Shown one piece after another: positions 51,481 through 61,251 of a stretch of 64,000 bases of DNA; the stretch's first letter is position 1; every line of letters starts with the position of its first letter. The stretch spans positions 248,001-312,000 of the forward strand of contig OY761541.1 in NCBI GenBank assembly GCA_963664625.1. Direction: 5' to 3'. Under the pieces are notes generated by a model that saw only the letters and a list, made by a program, of their open reading frames with translations, was not told where the DNA came from and ran no database searches. Source of the stretch: CBDCFV01 sp963664625 (GTDB lineage: Bacteria > Chloroflexota > Dehalococcoidia > Lucifugimonadales > UBA3495). A program made the position numbers and the translations under genes.

Positions 51481-52680
51481 ATGACCGATTCGGAAATCGT
51501 GGTCATCGGCGGCGGCATAGCCGGGGCCTCTGCCGCCTGTCATCTGGCGGAACACGGCCGCAACGTCATCCTGCTGGAGCGGGGTGAGATCGCGTCTGAA
51601 GCGTCGGGGGTAAACGCCGGCGCCATCGGAGCTATGGGCTGGGGCAACCTTCCCGACCTGCAATCTTACCTCACCATGGGCAGCCTCCAGATATTCAAAG
51701 CCCTGCAACTGGACCACGGCTACGACATAGAATTTCGTGCTTCGGGCGCTCTTCAAGCGATCCAGACATCCGAACAGTACAGCTTCTCCCGCGACCAAGT
51801 GTCGTCTTTGAAATCCCGGGGCTACTCGGTGGAATTGCTGACCGCGCGGGAAGTCAGAGCCATCGAACCTGAGTTCAACCCCGACTTACCGGGCGCTGTA
51901 CACTATCCCCTGAGAGCCCAAGCGGACCCTCAAAAGGCAACCCGCGCCTTTGCCGCGGCGGCTGTGCAACATGGCGCGGAAGTGCTGACCGGTCAGGAGG
52001 TAACGGCAATCGCCAAGCTGTCCAGCGGCGGTTTCCGGGTAACCTGCGCTGGCGAAGTGTACAATGCCCAACAGCTTGTGCTGGCGGCGGGCGCTTGGTG
52101 CGGGCCGCTGGGAGAGTTGCTGGGAGTAAGAATTCCTATAATCCCGGTGCGCGGACAGATGTGGGCCACCGCCCCGTTGCCGCCTCGAGTTTTTCAAACG
52201 CTGTCCTCTGCTGAATCATCCCTGCAATGGCATACCACGCCGGGCAACGGCCCGGCCACACCGCCGGAATTGACCCATCAGGGACCTCATCGCGTGACCA
52301 GACATCTGTATGGCAGGCAGACCAAGGACGGCGAGATAATCTTCGGCGGCGATCGCCAGATGATAGGGTACGATAAGACGATCGACGCCGACGGGATCGA
52401 GGTTAACTTGGGCCACGCCATCGAGGTGGTCCCGATGCTGGGCGATCTTTCCATCAGCCGGACTTGGGCCGGCTTGATGCCCTTCTCGCTGGACGGGAAA
52501 CCGATCATCGGAAAGATTCCCCAACTGGACAACCTGTACATCGTCAGCGGGTTGGCTTCTTCCGGCTTTGGGCGCGGGCCCATGGCGGGGAAGTTGATTG
52601 CCGATTACATTCACACCGGGCACCGTCCTCACGTGCTGTCAGAGGCCGACCCGGCCCGGTGCGTAACCACACTGGACTGA
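51481..52680 (+). CDS. FAD-dependent amine/amino-acid oxidase (DAO family)
   Basis: A 399-residue DAO-fold flavoprotein: SEIVVIGGGIAGASAACHLA (FAD motif), then VNAGAIGAMGWGNLP, and near the C-terminus YIVSGLASSGFGRGPMAGKL, as in glycine/sarcosine oxidase and related dehydrogenases. It deaminates or demethylates a secondary or primary amine. GGGAGG precedes the ATG. It opens a run of six co-oriented catabolic genes. Confidence 0.9.
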   Translation: MTDSEIVVIGGGIAGASAACHLAEHGRNVILLERGEIASEASGVNAGAIGAMGWGNLPDLQSYLTMGSLQIFKALQLDHGYDIEFRASGALQAIQTSEQYSFSRDQVSSLKSRGYSVELLTAREVRAIEPEFNPDLPGAVHYPLRAQADPQKATRAFAAAAVQHGAEVLTGQEVTAIAKLSSGGFRVTCAGEVYNAQQLVLAAGAWCGPLGELLGVRIPIIPVRGQMWATAPLPPRVFQTLSSAESSLQWHTTPGNGPATPPELTHQGPHRVTRHLYGRQTKDGEIIFGGDRQMIGYDKTIDADGIEVNLGHAIEVVPMLGDLSISRTWAGLMPFSLDGKPIIGKIPQLDNLYIVSGLASSGFGRGPMAGKLIADYIHTGHRPHVLSEADPARCVTTLD

Positions 52681-52743
52681 TGCCTTCATTTCCGGTATCC
52701 AAAATATAGCTCTTCATCCAAAGCAACCGTTAGGGAGGTAACC

Positions 52744-53955
52744 ATGCGCTTGGTGCTGACCAACGCCATGTTGATTGACTGCGTTAACCCTGTTCCGGTA
52801 GCCGGGGCGAGCGTGGCGGTGGAGAACGGACGCATCTCCGAGATCACCGATGGACGCCGTTCCCCCGCCAGCCAGGACTCCCAGGTGATAGACCTGAACG
52901 GCGCTTACCTGCTGCCCGGGCTATGGGACGTCCACATTCACCCGGAGTACGCCGCTCCCAACATCACCGTGGCCCAGCAAACATCCACTTTTGGGCGAAA
53001 CCTGATGCAGGGCATGGTCTACGGGGGAGTGGTAGGGGTCCGCTGCGGCGGCGCCGGCCACTTTATGGACGTGGCGTGGCGGAACACATTTGCCTCCGGA
53101 GAACTGGATGGGCCCAGGGTATTCGCTTGCGGAAACTTCCTCACAACCACCGGCGGCCACTTCCTCACGTCTGGACATGCCCGCGAGTGCGACGGCCCCT
53201 ACGGGTTCGTCAACGCGGTGAGGGAGCAAATCAAGAACGGAGTAGACCATATCAAGCTGAACCTCTCCGGCGGCGTCATGGGACCTTTCTGGGACCGGCA
53301 CACGCACACCTTCCTGTTGGAGGAGGAACTGGCGGCCACCTTCGCCATGTGCAAGCAGCGCGACTTCAAGGTGATGGCCCACGCCACAAACCCGGACGCA
53401 GTCAGGACGGCCCTGCGGCTGGGCGCCCACAGCGTGGAGCACGGGTACATTATGGATGAAGAGTGTATGCAGATGTTCGTCGAGGGGGACACTTGGTACG
53501 TTCCTACCCTTGGCATCACCCACCTGACGCCTTCCCAGGCCACCTCGGAGCGGGAGAAGCGATGGATAAAGCAGAAGAACCTGGCGCCGGACCTGATCGT
53601 GCGGGCGGAAGCCGCCGTTGACACCCACCGCAACTGGTTCCAGCAGGCGCTCCGCTCCGGCGTCAAGATGGCCTTGGGGTCGGACCTGTACCCACTGCGA
53701 GAGTCGGCGCTGCTGGAAATGGGCCTCTGGGTCAAGGACGGAGCGACGACTTGGCAAACGCTGTTGGCCGCTACCAGGGATGGAGCGGCACTGTGCGGCA
53801 GAGGAGACGACCTGGGGACAGTGGAGGTTGGAAAGATCGCCGACTTGATAGTCGTCGGGGACAATCCTCTTGATGACATAGAGAACCTTGGCAAATTGCA
53901 AATGGTGCTCAAAGAGGGCCGCATAGTTGCCGACCACCGTGCCGGGCAAGAGTGA
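52744..53955 (+). CDS. Amidohydrolase (imidazolonepropionase/prolidase-like)
   Basis: A 403-residue metal-dependent hydrolase with the composite beta-sandwich. LLPGLWDVHIHPEY carries the HxH, HIKLNLSGGV holds the lysine to be carboxylated, and MAHATNPDAV, HSVEHGYIMDE and LGSDLYPLRE give the remaining ligands. The Lys carbamate plus Asp layout fits the binuclear class. Substrate unknown. GGGAGGT precedes the ATG; it follows the oxidase by 63 bases. Confidence 0.9.
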   Translation: MRLVLTNAMLIDCVNPVPVAGASVAVENGRISEITDGRRSPASQDSQVIDLNGAYLLPGLWDVHIHPEYAAPNITVAQQTSTFGRNLMQGMVYGGVVGVRCGGAGHFMDVAWRNTFASGELDGPRVFACGNFLTTTGGHFLTSGHARECDGPYGFVNAVREQIKNGVDHIKLNLSGGVMGPFWDRHTHTFLLEEELAATFAMCKQRDFKVMAHATNPDAVRTALRLGAHSVEHGYIMDEECMQMFVEGDTWYVPTLGITHLTPSQATSEREKRWIKQKNLAPDLIVRAEAAVDTHRNWFQQALRSGVKMALGSDLYPLRESALLEMGLWVKDGATTWQTLLAATRDGAALCGRGDDLGTVEVGKIADLIVVGDNPLDDIENLGKLQMVLKEGRIVADHRAGQE

Positions 53956-54053
53956 GGGGAGACCGTTTGTCGCGGGCCACATAGCGGCCTATAATCGGGA
54001 GCTAATCACCCGAACGAAAGAACGCCGCCCGACGCGGCGCTGAGGAGGCCCCC

Positions 54054-54887
54054 TTGCCAAACAACAAACTTACCATCGGCAACGTCGAAATCACTTCGCT
54101 ATCCGACGGAGTTTTGGCATTTGACCTCTGCAACTTCTTCCCGGACATCCCACAAGCAGATTGGGCCGGGCACGAGCATCATCTGAGCCCGGAGGGCGGA
54201 GTCAGCTTCAACCTCGCCTGCTTCCTGATCCGGTCCGAGGGGCAACTCATTGCCGTGGACACCGGCATGGGACCAAAGGTCTCGCCGGAAACGCCCTGGG
54301 GAGAGCTGCTTAACGACTTCGCCTCCCACGGTGTGAGGCCTGAAGAGGTGGACATGGTGGTGATGACCCACGCCCACCGGGACCACGTGGGCTGGAACCT
54401 GTCTTCTCAGGACGGGAAGCAGGTCCCCACCTTTCCCAACGCCAAGTATTACGTCAGCGCCAAGGACTGGGAGGCCTGCCACGACCCCTCGCTCATCGAG
54501 GCCCGGTTCCCCAACGCCCCTGACTGCGTATGGCCTCTCGAGGACCTGGACGTCGTTGAACTGGTGGATGGAGAGAGCCAACTGACCAGCGAAATAAGCA
54601 CCCTTCCCACCCCCGGACACACCCCTGGCCACATGAGCCTGATGATTTCATCCCAAGGTCAGCAGGGCTTGGTGCTGGGAGACGTGCTGCACAACACCGT
54701 TCAGATAGAAAACACCGACTGGGTCTCCAGGGCCGACATCGACCCGGAACAGACCCGCATAACCCGCCGCGACCTGATGGAACGCTTGGAACGTGACGGC
54801 ATCCCGGTCGCGGCAGTGCACTTGGCCTCACCCGGATTTGGTCGCATCGTCCGTTTGAACAACCGCCGTCAATGGCAGGCGTTGTAG
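54054..54887 (+). CDS. MBL-fold metallohydrolase
   Basis: A 277-residue metallo-beta-lactamase protein: MTHAHRDHVGWN (HxHxDH), STLPTPGHTPGHMSLMI, VLGDVLHNTVQIENTDWVSR and late IPVAAVHL histidine, resembling N-acyl-homoserine lactonase/methyl parathion hydrolase relatives. TTG start at 54054 with GAGGAGG. No signal peptide. Confidence 0.9.
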   Translation: MPNNKLTIGNVEITSLSDGVLAFDLCNFFPDIPQADWAGHEHHLSPEGGVSFNLACFLIRSEGQLIAVDTGMGPKVSPETPWGELLNDFASHGVRPEEVDMVVMTHAHRDHVGWNLSSQDGKQVPTFPNAKYYVSAKDWEACHDPSLIEARFPNAPDCVWPLEDLDVVELVDGESQLTSEISTLPTPGHTPGHMSLMISSQGQQGLVLGDVLHNTVQIENTDWVSRADIDPEQTRITRRDLMERLERDGIPVAAVHLASPGFGRIVRLNNRRQWQAL

Positions 54888-54909
54888 CCTGGGTAACGAG
54901 GAAACCTCT

Positions 54910-55263
54910 ATGATAATCGAGCTTACGCCCGACATCGTGGCCGGGCTCACCGAAGAGGCGCACAGGCGAAAGATGGCCCCGGAGCAACTCGTGATTGACT
55001 ATCTGCGGGACCGTTTCCGGCCGACATCTCCAATAGACCCGTCGTCCGAAAAACCGGCCACGGCGTTGGATATGCTGCGGGACTTTATTGGCGTCATCGA
55101 CAGCGGGGAGTACATCCCAGGGGGCGCTCGCATGTCGGAAGACATCAACCGTAAATTTACCGAGGGGTTGCTCAAAAAACACTTGAAGGAACACCCGGAA
55201 CTTTTAGAGGAACGCTTGAAAAAGCTGGATGACCCTGCTGAAAGGGATTTTACCCAAGGTTAA
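54910..55263 (+). CDS. Small RHH-like/antitoxin-like protein
   Basis: A 117-residue protein. Residues 1-40 (MIIELTPDIVAGLTEEAHRR, KMAPEQLVIDYLRDRF) follow the strand-helix-helix pattern of ribbon-helix-helix antitoxins. The charged C-terminus (KKHLKEHPELLEERLKKLDD) is helical. No toxin gene is adjacent; the next gene is a hydratase 15 bases away. It may be an orphan regulator. GAGGAAA precedes the ATG. Confidence 0.6.
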   Translation: MIIELTPDIVAGLTEEAHRRKMAPEQLVIDYLRDRFRPTSPIDPSSEKPATALDMLRDFIGVIDSGEYIPGGARMSEDINRKFTEGLLKKHLKEHPELLEERLKKLDDPAERDFTQG

Positions 55264-55278
55264 TTGGCGGAGAACAAT

Positions 55279-56088
55279 ATGAGCAGCAATTCATCCGAAG
55301 CAATCCGCACCGACCGCGCAGCGGCGGTCCTGTTGGAGCAGTTCAACAGCAAGCAGAAGTACCTGCTGGACGACGCGACGTTGCCGCAGAGTCTCGACGA
55401 AGCCTACGCGGTGCAGGAGAAGTACCAGGGCGCTCTCACCGACACATACGGGCCCATCGCAGGATACAAGATCGCCTACACCACGATTGCGGTGCAACAG
55501 GCCACAGGGCTTACCGAACCGTGCGCCGGCGTCATACTGGCCAGCAATATCCGCCGCTCGCCGGCCGTCCTGTCGTCGTCCAGCTTCCTGGAGGTCGGCG
55601 TAGAGTGTGAAGTGGCGGCGCGATTGGGCAGCGACCTTCCGGCGTCGGGAGCGCCCTACGATCTAGCCAAGGTGTCCGAGGCCGTCGACGCCGTAATGAC
55701 CGCCTTTGAGGTGGTCGACAACCGCCGCACCCAAGGCCAGCCGCAACAGGTCCAACTGATGACCAGCGTCGCCTCCAACATCCTCAACGCGGGGGTAGTC
55801 CTGGGTCCACCCGTCCTACAATGGCAGGGTATCGACCTGACCTCTGTCCGAGGCTCCATGGAAATAAACAGAGAGTTGATAGGGGAAGGGTACGGCTCCG
55901 ACGTGATGGGCCACCCCTTGGAGCCGCTGGCTTGGCTGGCGAATATGCTGGCGGCGCGAGGAAAGAGTATGTCAGCCGGCATGATTGTCATAACCGGCAG
56001 CATAGTGCCTCCCAAATGGATGAAATCCGGCGATACGGCTACCATTGCCATTGACCACCTCGGGCAAGCCGAGCTGAAGGTGGAGTAG
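55279..56088 (+). CDS. 2-keto-4-pentenoate hydratase/FAH-family protein
   Basis: A 269-residue FAH-superfamily protein of the MhpD/TodG type: IAGYKIAYTTIAVQQATGL, VGVECEVAARLGSDLP (Glu metal ligands), QVQLMTSVASNILNAGVVLG and GMIVITGSIVPPKWM. It would hydrate a 2-hydroxydienoate from aromatic meta-cleavage or decarboxylate a relative. GGCGGAG six bases before ATG 55279 decides the start over the TTG at 55264. Confidence 0.87.
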   Translation: MSSNSSEAIRTDRAAAVLLEQFNSKQKYLLDDATLPQSLDEAYAVQEKYQGALTDTYGPIAGYKIAYTTIAVQQATGLTEPCAGVILASNIRRSPAVLSSSSFLEVGVECEVAARLGSDLPASGAPYDLAKVSEAVDAVMTAFEVVDNRRTQGQPQQVQLMTSVASNILNAGVVLGPPVLQWQGIDLTSVRGSMEINRELIGEGYGSDVMGHPLEPLAWLANMLAARGKSMSAGMIVITGSIVPPKWMKSGDTATIAIDHLGQAELKVE

Positions 56089-56164
56089 CCGGACCTCAAG
56101 TGGGCCAATACTATGAGGAATAACGCTGACCACATCCTACCAAAGAGAGGTAGGTGGAAGAGAA

Positions 56165-57178
56165 ATGCCTGACTACGACATCTTTGAACTGGGCAACGTG
56201 GTGCTCCAATCAGGAGCGACGCTGCGAAACGCCAAGCTGGCTTACAAGACCTACGGGACTCTGAACGCCGCCAAGGACAACGTGATTGTGAATCCAACGT
56301 CCTACGGCAGCCAGCACTACCTGAACGAGGGGAGGATTGGGGAAGAGTGGGCGTTGGACCCGTCGAAATACTTCATTATCGTTCCAAACAAGTTCGGCAA
56401 CGGTTTGTCGTCGTCGCCGAGCAACACCCCGACTCCTTACGACAAGGCCCGGTTTCCCGGGGTCACCCTGTACGACAACGTGATGTGCCAGCGCCGGTTG
56501 CTGACAGAGCAGTTCGGTATCGAAAAGGTTGCCTTAGTCACCGGTTGGTCCATGGGCGGGCAGCAGACCTATCACTGGGGAGCCCTGTTCCCGAACATGG
56601 TGGAGCGGATTCTGCCCATCTGCGGGTCGGCCAAGACCTCCCATCACAATTTTGTCTTCCTGGAAGGCGTGAAGGCAGCCCTTACCACCGACGATGCTTG
56701 GGCCAACGGCTGGTACGACAAGCCGCCCACCAAGGGACTGCGCGCCATGGGCCGGGTCTACGCCGGCTGGGCGGTATCACAGGCGTTTTACCGCGAGGAA
56801 ATCTACCTGAAAATCGGCTACTCATCCTTGGAAGACTATCTCATCTCGTTCTGGGAAGGCCGCCGGATGGAGGCCGACGCCAACGACCTGCTGGCCATGC
56901 TCTGGAGCTGGCAGAACGCCGACATCAGCGCGAATGACATGTACGGCGGCGACCTAAAACAGGCGTTGGGGGCGATCAAGGCCAAGGCCATCGTAATGCC
57001 GGGACGGACCGACCTGTACTTCCCGCCTGAGGACAACGAAATAGAAGTGAGCCACATGCCCAACGCGGAGTTCCGGCCCATAGAGTCCATCTGGGGACAT
57101 CTTGCCGGGGGACCGGGGGCCAACGCCGAGGACCTCAAGTTCGTCGAAGATGCAATCCGCGAGTTGCTGGCCAGCTAA
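56165..57178 (+). CDS. Alpha/beta hydrolase, homoserine O-acetyltransferase (MetX)-like
   Basis: A 337-residue MetX-branch protein: RNAKLAYKTYGTLNAAKDNV start, PNKFGNGLSSSPSN, nucleophile elbow GWSMGGQQTYHW (Ser about 129), GRTDLYFPPEDN with the Asp and a final SIWGHLAGG His. It lacks the acetyl-CoA tunnel residues I would expect for a true MetX and may be an esterase or transferase. GAGGTAGGTGGAAG precedes the ATG. Confidence 0.87.
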   Translation: MPDYDIFELGNVVLQSGATLRNAKLAYKTYGTLNAAKDNVIVNPTSYGSQHYLNEGRIGEEWALDPSKYFIIVPNKFGNGLSSSPSNTPTPYDKARFPGVTLYDNVMCQRRLLTEQFGIEKVALVTGWSMGGQQTYHWGALFPNMVERILPICGSAKTSHHNFVFLEGVKAALTTDDAWANGWYDKPPTKGLRAMGRVYAGWAVSQAFYREEIYLKIGYSSLEDYLISFWEGRRMEADANDLLAMLWSWQNADISANDMYGGDLKQALGAIKAKAIVMPGRTDLYFPPEDNEIEVSHMPNAEFRPIESIWGHLAGGPGANAEDLKFVEDAIRELLAS

Positions 57179-57225
57179 TATTCGGACGAAGGGAAGTCGG
57201 CAACCGCCACGTTTCGGACGCGCCA

Positions 57226-57957
57226 ATGCGTTTTTTGATAGTCTCTGATATTCACGCCAACCTGGAGGCGCTCCATAGCGTCATAGCGGACGCACAAACC
57301 TCCCAGGGCTTTGACCGGATATGGCACTTGGGCGACGTCGTGGGATACGGCCCCGAGCCGGGCGAATGTATCGACCTGCTCCGGGAACACGACCACGTCG
57401 GCGTTGCCGGAAATCATGACCTGGCAGTCCTCGGCAAGATCGACGTCGAGACGTTCAACACCCATGCGGCCGCCGCGGCACGGTGGACGTCGGCCCGGTT
57501 GAAAGACGACCACGTTGACTACCTGAGCGGGTTGCCGTTGCGGTTCCAATCCGGTGACTTCACTGCGGTGCACGCCAGTCCCAGGGACCCAACGCGCGAG
57601 TACGTAATCTCCAAGGCTGTTGCAGAGGCGAACTTCCACTACTTCGACACGGAAAGGTGCTTGGTGGGGCACTCCCACGTGCCGTTCCTGTGCAAATTCG
57701 AGGGCAGCGAACCGGACTTCTTCGCTCTTCCCACCGGAATGCCGGTCCGGTTGGGAGCCGGCAGGTACATCATCAACCCTGGAAGCGTCGGGCAGCCTCG
57801 AGACGGCTTGGCCACCGCCAGCTACTGTATCTACGACTCGGAAGCAGACACGATTACGCATCGCAGGGTTGGCTACGACATTGCCGCCACACAGGAGAAG
57901 ATGCGCCGGTCAGGCCTGTCGTCCTACCTCATTGACAGGCTGGCAGAGGGCCGCTAG
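57226..57957 (+). CDS. Calcineurin-like metallophosphoesterase (YfcE/MJ0936-like)
   Basis: A 243-residue phosphoesterase: FLIVSDIHANLEAL (DxH), WHLGDVVGYGPEP (GDxxGYG), VAGNHDLAV (GNHD), and GHSHVPF with the late His pair, INPGSVGQPRD. This is a standard cytosolic diesterase/phosphatase. No ribosome site is visible; it may be coupled to the upstream gene, 47 bases away. Confidence 0.92.
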   Translation: MRFLIVSDIHANLEALHSVIADAQTSQGFDRIWHLGDVVGYGPEPGECIDLLREHDHVGVAGNHDLAVLGKIDVETFNTHAAAAARWTSARLKDDHVDYLSGLPLRFQSGDFTAVHASPRDPTREYVISKAVAEANFHYFDTERCLVGHSHVPFLCKFEGSEPDFFALPTGMPVRLGAGRYIINPGSVGQPRDGLATASYCIYDSEADTITHRRVGYDIAATQEKMRRSGLSSYLIDRLAEGR

Positions 57958-58014
57958 CCGCCTGTGCCTGCTCGTTAGGATACCGGCGGAAAAGACTTTG
58001 CCCGGAGGATAGCC

Positions 58015-58623
58015 ATGTCCATAAACACCCAGTCCGAGCTGCGCACGACTTACCGCGAGCCTGCCGCTCGTGCGCAACAGAAAGTACTCGACCGCTTGGA
58101 CCAACACTCGCGGAAGTTTATTGCCCTGTCACCCTTTTGCGTAATCAGCTCCTTCGGCGTCGACGGCAGGGCGGATACGTCTCCAAGGGGCGACCCGCCC
58201 GGTTTCGTGGCGGTGCTGGACGAGCACACCCTGCTAATTCCCGACCGCCCAGGGAACAACCAAGTCGACTCACTGCAGAACGTCATCGAGAATCCCGCTG
58301 TCGGTCTTCTCTTCATGGTACCTGGAATGAATGAGACGCTGCGCGTCAGCGGCACCGCCGAAATCGTCACCGACGCGGCATTACTGGCGCCCCTGGCCAT
58401 CGGTGGCAGACCGCCCCTCTCTGGGCTGAGAGTGACCGTGGAAGAGGCGTTCCTGCACTGCGGTCGCTCCCTGATTCGCTCACGCCTTTGGGACCCTGAA
58501 GCGCAGATCGAGCGTTCGAGCTTTCCCACCTACGGTCAGGTGCTGGCGGACCAGATCAATGGAGCGGACGCCGAGGAAATTGACGCCTCAGAGGACGAGG
58601 CCAACCGTGAACGGCTATACTGA
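58015..58623 (+). CDS. Pyridoxamine-5-phosphate-oxidase-like flavin protein
   Basis: A 202-residue FMN-binding split-barrel of the MSMEG_1061 type: FCVISSFGVDGRADTSPRGD, LLIPDRPGNNQVDSLQNVIE, VGLLFMVPGMNETLRVSGTA and a Cys/His-containing EAFLHCGRSLIRSRLW. Probably a small-molecule reductase/oxidase. GGAGG precedes ATG. Confidence 0.9.
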   Translation: MSINTQSELRTTYREPAARAQQKVLDRLDQHSRKFIALSPFCVISSFGVDGRADTSPRGDPPGFVAVLDEHTLLIPDRPGNNQVDSLQNVIENPAVGLLFMVPGMNETLRVSGTAEIVTDAALLAPLAIGGRPPLSGLRVTVEEAFLHCGRSLIRSRLWDPEAQIERSSFPTYGQVLADQINGADAEEIDASEDEANRERLY

Positions 58624-58667
58624 GCGGGACACGCACTCTCGTTGCACGTCATTGAGATACTGCGATC

Positions 58668-59141
58668 ATGGCTACCGGTGTTAAAAAGACTATATACCTT
58701 GCCAACCCTTACGGTTTCTCGGCACAGCAGCGGGAGTTACTACTACCGCAGATCGTCGATGTCTTGGAAGCGTTGGGATTGGAGGTGTGGGAACCGTTCC
58801 AGCGCAACAACCAAGTCAACTTTTCGGAGCCGGGCTGGGCCTACCGGATAGGCCAAGCCGACTACAAGGACGTGCGGGAGGCCGACGCGATATTCGCCGT
58901 GGTCAACGGAGTCCCGCCGGACGAAGGGGTGATGGTGGAACTTGGCATGACCATAGCCTTGGGCAAGCCGACTTTCCTGTTCAGGGACGACTTCCGGCGC
59001 GTTACCGATAGCGAGGAGTATCCCCTCAACCTGATGCTGTTCACCGGAATGCCGCAGCAGGAGTGGCGCGACTACTACTACACGTCCATCGGGGAGATAG
59101 GGGATAAAACCAAAGCTTTGTCCCGATGGACCAGAGAGTAG
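58668..59141 (+). CDS. Nucleoside 2-deoxyribosyltransferase-like protein
   Basis: A 157-residue NDT/DUF4062-like protein: TIYLANPYGFSAQQRELLLP, YKDVREADAIFAVVNG, then PPDEGVMVELGMTIALGKPT with the catalytic-position Glu. The fold is small and Rossmann-like. Either nucleobase exchange or hydrolysis of N-glycosidic bonds is possible. Confidence 0.88.
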   Translation: MATGVKKTIYLANPYGFSAQQRELLLPQIVDVLEALGLEVWEPFQRNNQVNFSEPGWAYRIGQADYKDVREADAIFAVVNGVPPDEGVMVELGMTIALGKPTFLFRDDFRRVTDSEEYPLNLMLFTGMPQQEWRDYYYTSIGEIGDKTKALSRWTRE

Positions 59142-59307
59142 GCGAACGGGAGGCGCTGAGACGACCATGACACCGTGTTAGGACAGTAGAGGGAGTTTAT
59201 GAGGTATTCCCAAGCAAGGTATAATGATTAAACCCCAGCCCCTTGGCAATCGGACGTAACAACTGCGGGGCGAGGGCAAATGTGTTCATAAGGGAAGGCC
59301 AAGCATC

Positions 59308-59952
59308 ATGTTGAGATTCGCCGAGGAAATCACGCTGCTCCTGCTTAATGACGACGGGACGTTCGTTCACGTCCCCAGTTGGTCGTTGAACTATGCTCTC
59401 GCCGGGGGCGTGCTGATGGACCTGGCGCTGGAGAACCGGATAGACACCGACTTGGAAAAACTGGTCCTGATCGATAGCACTCCTATTGGAGACAGCCTGC
59501 TTGACCCCACGCTGGCCGACATAAAAGAAGTGGGGGAGCGGGACGCCCGTTTCTGGGTGGAGCGCACGGCGAACCGCGCCCAGGAAATCCGGGATGAGTC
59601 CCTTTCCAGGCTGGTCTCCCTGGGTATCCTGGAGACGCGGGACGACCGGTTCCTGTGGGTATTCCGGTCCCGACGTTACCCGGCCATTGAAGGCACGACG
59701 GTGCGCGAAGTGAAGTTGCGCATCATGGGCGTGCTGTTCAGCGACGAGATACCGGACCCGCGGGATGTGGTGATAATCTGCTTGGCCGACGCCTGCGGCA
59801 TATTCCGGCGGTTGTTATCGAGGGCGGAACTGGGCCGGGCCACTGAACGCATAGAGCAGGTGACCAGGCTGGACCTCATCGGCCGAGCCATGTCACAAGC
59901 AATCCAGGATATCCAGTTGACCATCGCCACCTCGGTCCGCGGGCATATCTAA
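59308..59952 (+). CDS. GOLPH3/VPS74-family protein
   Basis: A 214-residue GPP34-fold protein: LRFAEEITLLLLNDDGTF, LNYALAGGVLMDLALENRID, then KEVGERDARFWVERTANRAQ and late REVKLRIMGVLFSDEI. It is homologous to eukaryotic PI4P-binding Golgi proteins; bacterial versions are of unknown function and mostly known from Actinobacteria and relatives. No membrane segment. Confidence 0.88.
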   Translation: MLRFAEEITLLLLNDDGTFVHVPSWSLNYALAGGVLMDLALENRIDTDLEKLVLIDSTPIGDSLLDPTLADIKEVGERDARFWVERTANRAQEIRDESLSRLVSLGILETRDDRFLWVFRSRRYPAIEGTTVREVKLRIMGVLFSDEIPDPRDVVIICLADACGIFRRLLSRAELGRATERIEQVTRLDLIGRAMSQAIQDIQLTIATSVRGHI

Positions 59953-60030
59953 CGGCCATTTTCGCGACGCCGGTCCGTATACAGAATCGGAGGCCAAGGC
60001 AGCAATGGCAACGCCCAAGGCGGACCCACA

Positions 60031-60579
60031 ATGACATTGCAGGAGGCGGTCAAACAGGTACTGCGGAAGTACGCCGATTTCAACGGGCGGGCCGCCCGGT
60101 CCGAGTATTGGTGGTGGGTGCTCGCCACGTTCATCTTCGGCATGGCCCTTGGGACCCTCGACGCCTTCATCGTCTCCATAATCGACCAAGAGTGGGCGTC
60201 CAGCCCCTTGACCACGATATTCCACTTGGCGATATTGCTCCCCAACCTGGCAGTCAGCGCCCGGAGATTGCACGACATTGGCAAGAGCGGCTGGTGGGTG
60301 CTGGTATGGTTTGTCCTGGCCGTCATAGGCTGGATACCCGCGGTCGTCGGCTTTGTCCTCTGGCTTCTGGGCGGAGCGCTGGAAGGGCAATTTGACTCCG
60401 GCAGTTTCGTTCCGCTGATAGTCGGGGGCGCCATCACGTTGCTGCTGGCGCTGGGCCTTCTGCTATGGATCATACTCTGGATGGCCCGGCAGGGAGAAAG
60501 CGGCCCCAACCGTTACGGGCCGGACCCCCGGGTTGCGACCGGGCAGGAGTCGCCGCCACAGGCCGACGCCATAGCCTGA
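60031..60579 (+). CDS. DUF805-family membrane protein
   Basis: A 182-residue protein with the DUF805 motif KYADFNGRAARSEYWWWVL and four transmembrane helices (about 28-52, 65-80, 88-118, 128-152), then LPNLAVSARRLHDIGKSGWW in the loop. The hydrophilic C-terminus ends PPQADAIA. Role unknown. Confidence 0.88.
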   Translation: MTLQEAVKQVLRKYADFNGRAARSEYWWWVLATFIFGMALGTLDAFIVSIIDQEWASSPLTTIFHLAILLPNLAVSARRLHDIGKSGWWVLVWFVLAVIGWIPAVVGFVLWLLGGALEGQFDSGSFVPLIVGGAITLLLALGLLLWIILWMARQGESGPNRYGPDPRVATGQESPPQADAIA

Positions 60580-60660
60580 CTGTCCACCCCGGTTTTAACT
60601 CCGTCTGGTGTTTCCTGCGAGTTGCGCCGGGACAGCCGAGATCTAACGCAGGCATCAGGA

Positions 60661-61071
60661 CTAGCCCGACGCATTTCGCCACAAGCGGCAGCCCGTGACG
60701 CCCATCACGATGGGCATAGCGGTGTCGATAACCGCCCAGAACTGACCATCGGGAACGTTGTTGGGAGACAAGGAACTGAACCAGTTCCAGAAGTACAGTA
60801 TGAGTACGGCGACCGCGCCGTAGAAGACCACGTTAGCCTCCAAGTAACGCTTCATGTCAGACGCGGCGTCATTATCGATACGCCGCTTTTCCGCGTAGGC
60901 GGCAGCTACCGTGATCAAGATCCCCACCGTCATAAACCAGTTCATCACTTCCCATACCGTGAACGGGGCGTCGCCGCCGGGATGGTACAGAGGGGTGATA
61001 ATAAAGTGTACGGCGACCGCCGCCGCCAACAGCACAAGGTAAGCCGCCGCCGCGCGAAGCAGGATTGACAT
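60661..61071 (-). CDS. Four-helix membrane protein, uncharacterised
   Basis: A 136-residue protein with hydrophobic segments about 5-22, 43-60, 78-98 and 110-128. The loop between helices 2 and 3 is charged (AEKRRIDNDAASDMKRYLEA). AGGAGG directly precedes the ATG. Convergent with the DUF805 gene. No family known to me. Confidence 0.65.
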   Translation of the reverse strand: MSILLRAAAAYLVLLAAAVAVHFIITPLYHPGGDAPFTVWEVMNWFMTVGILITVAAAYAEKRRIDNDAASDMKRYLEANVVFYGAVAVLILYFWNWFSSLSPNNVPDGQFWAVIDTAMPIVMGVTGCRLWRNASG

Positions 61072-61251
61072 AATTCCTCCAAAGCGCCTGCCGGAGCAGG
61101 TACTAGCGTCGAGACTTCAAGGGAACAGGAACAATGTACCACGAGATGACGCTTGCTGGCGCCAGGACAGTTCAAGTTGGGCCACGTTTGTCAGTAACTT
61201 CATGACATCCTACATGATGCTCCATCATCACATGGGCCTCACGGGGCTATG

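Noticed and set aside
54910..55263. Toxin-antitoxin pair with the RHH-like protein
   Set aside because: The downstream gene is a 2-keto-4-pentenoate hydratase and no toxin frame is present on either side.
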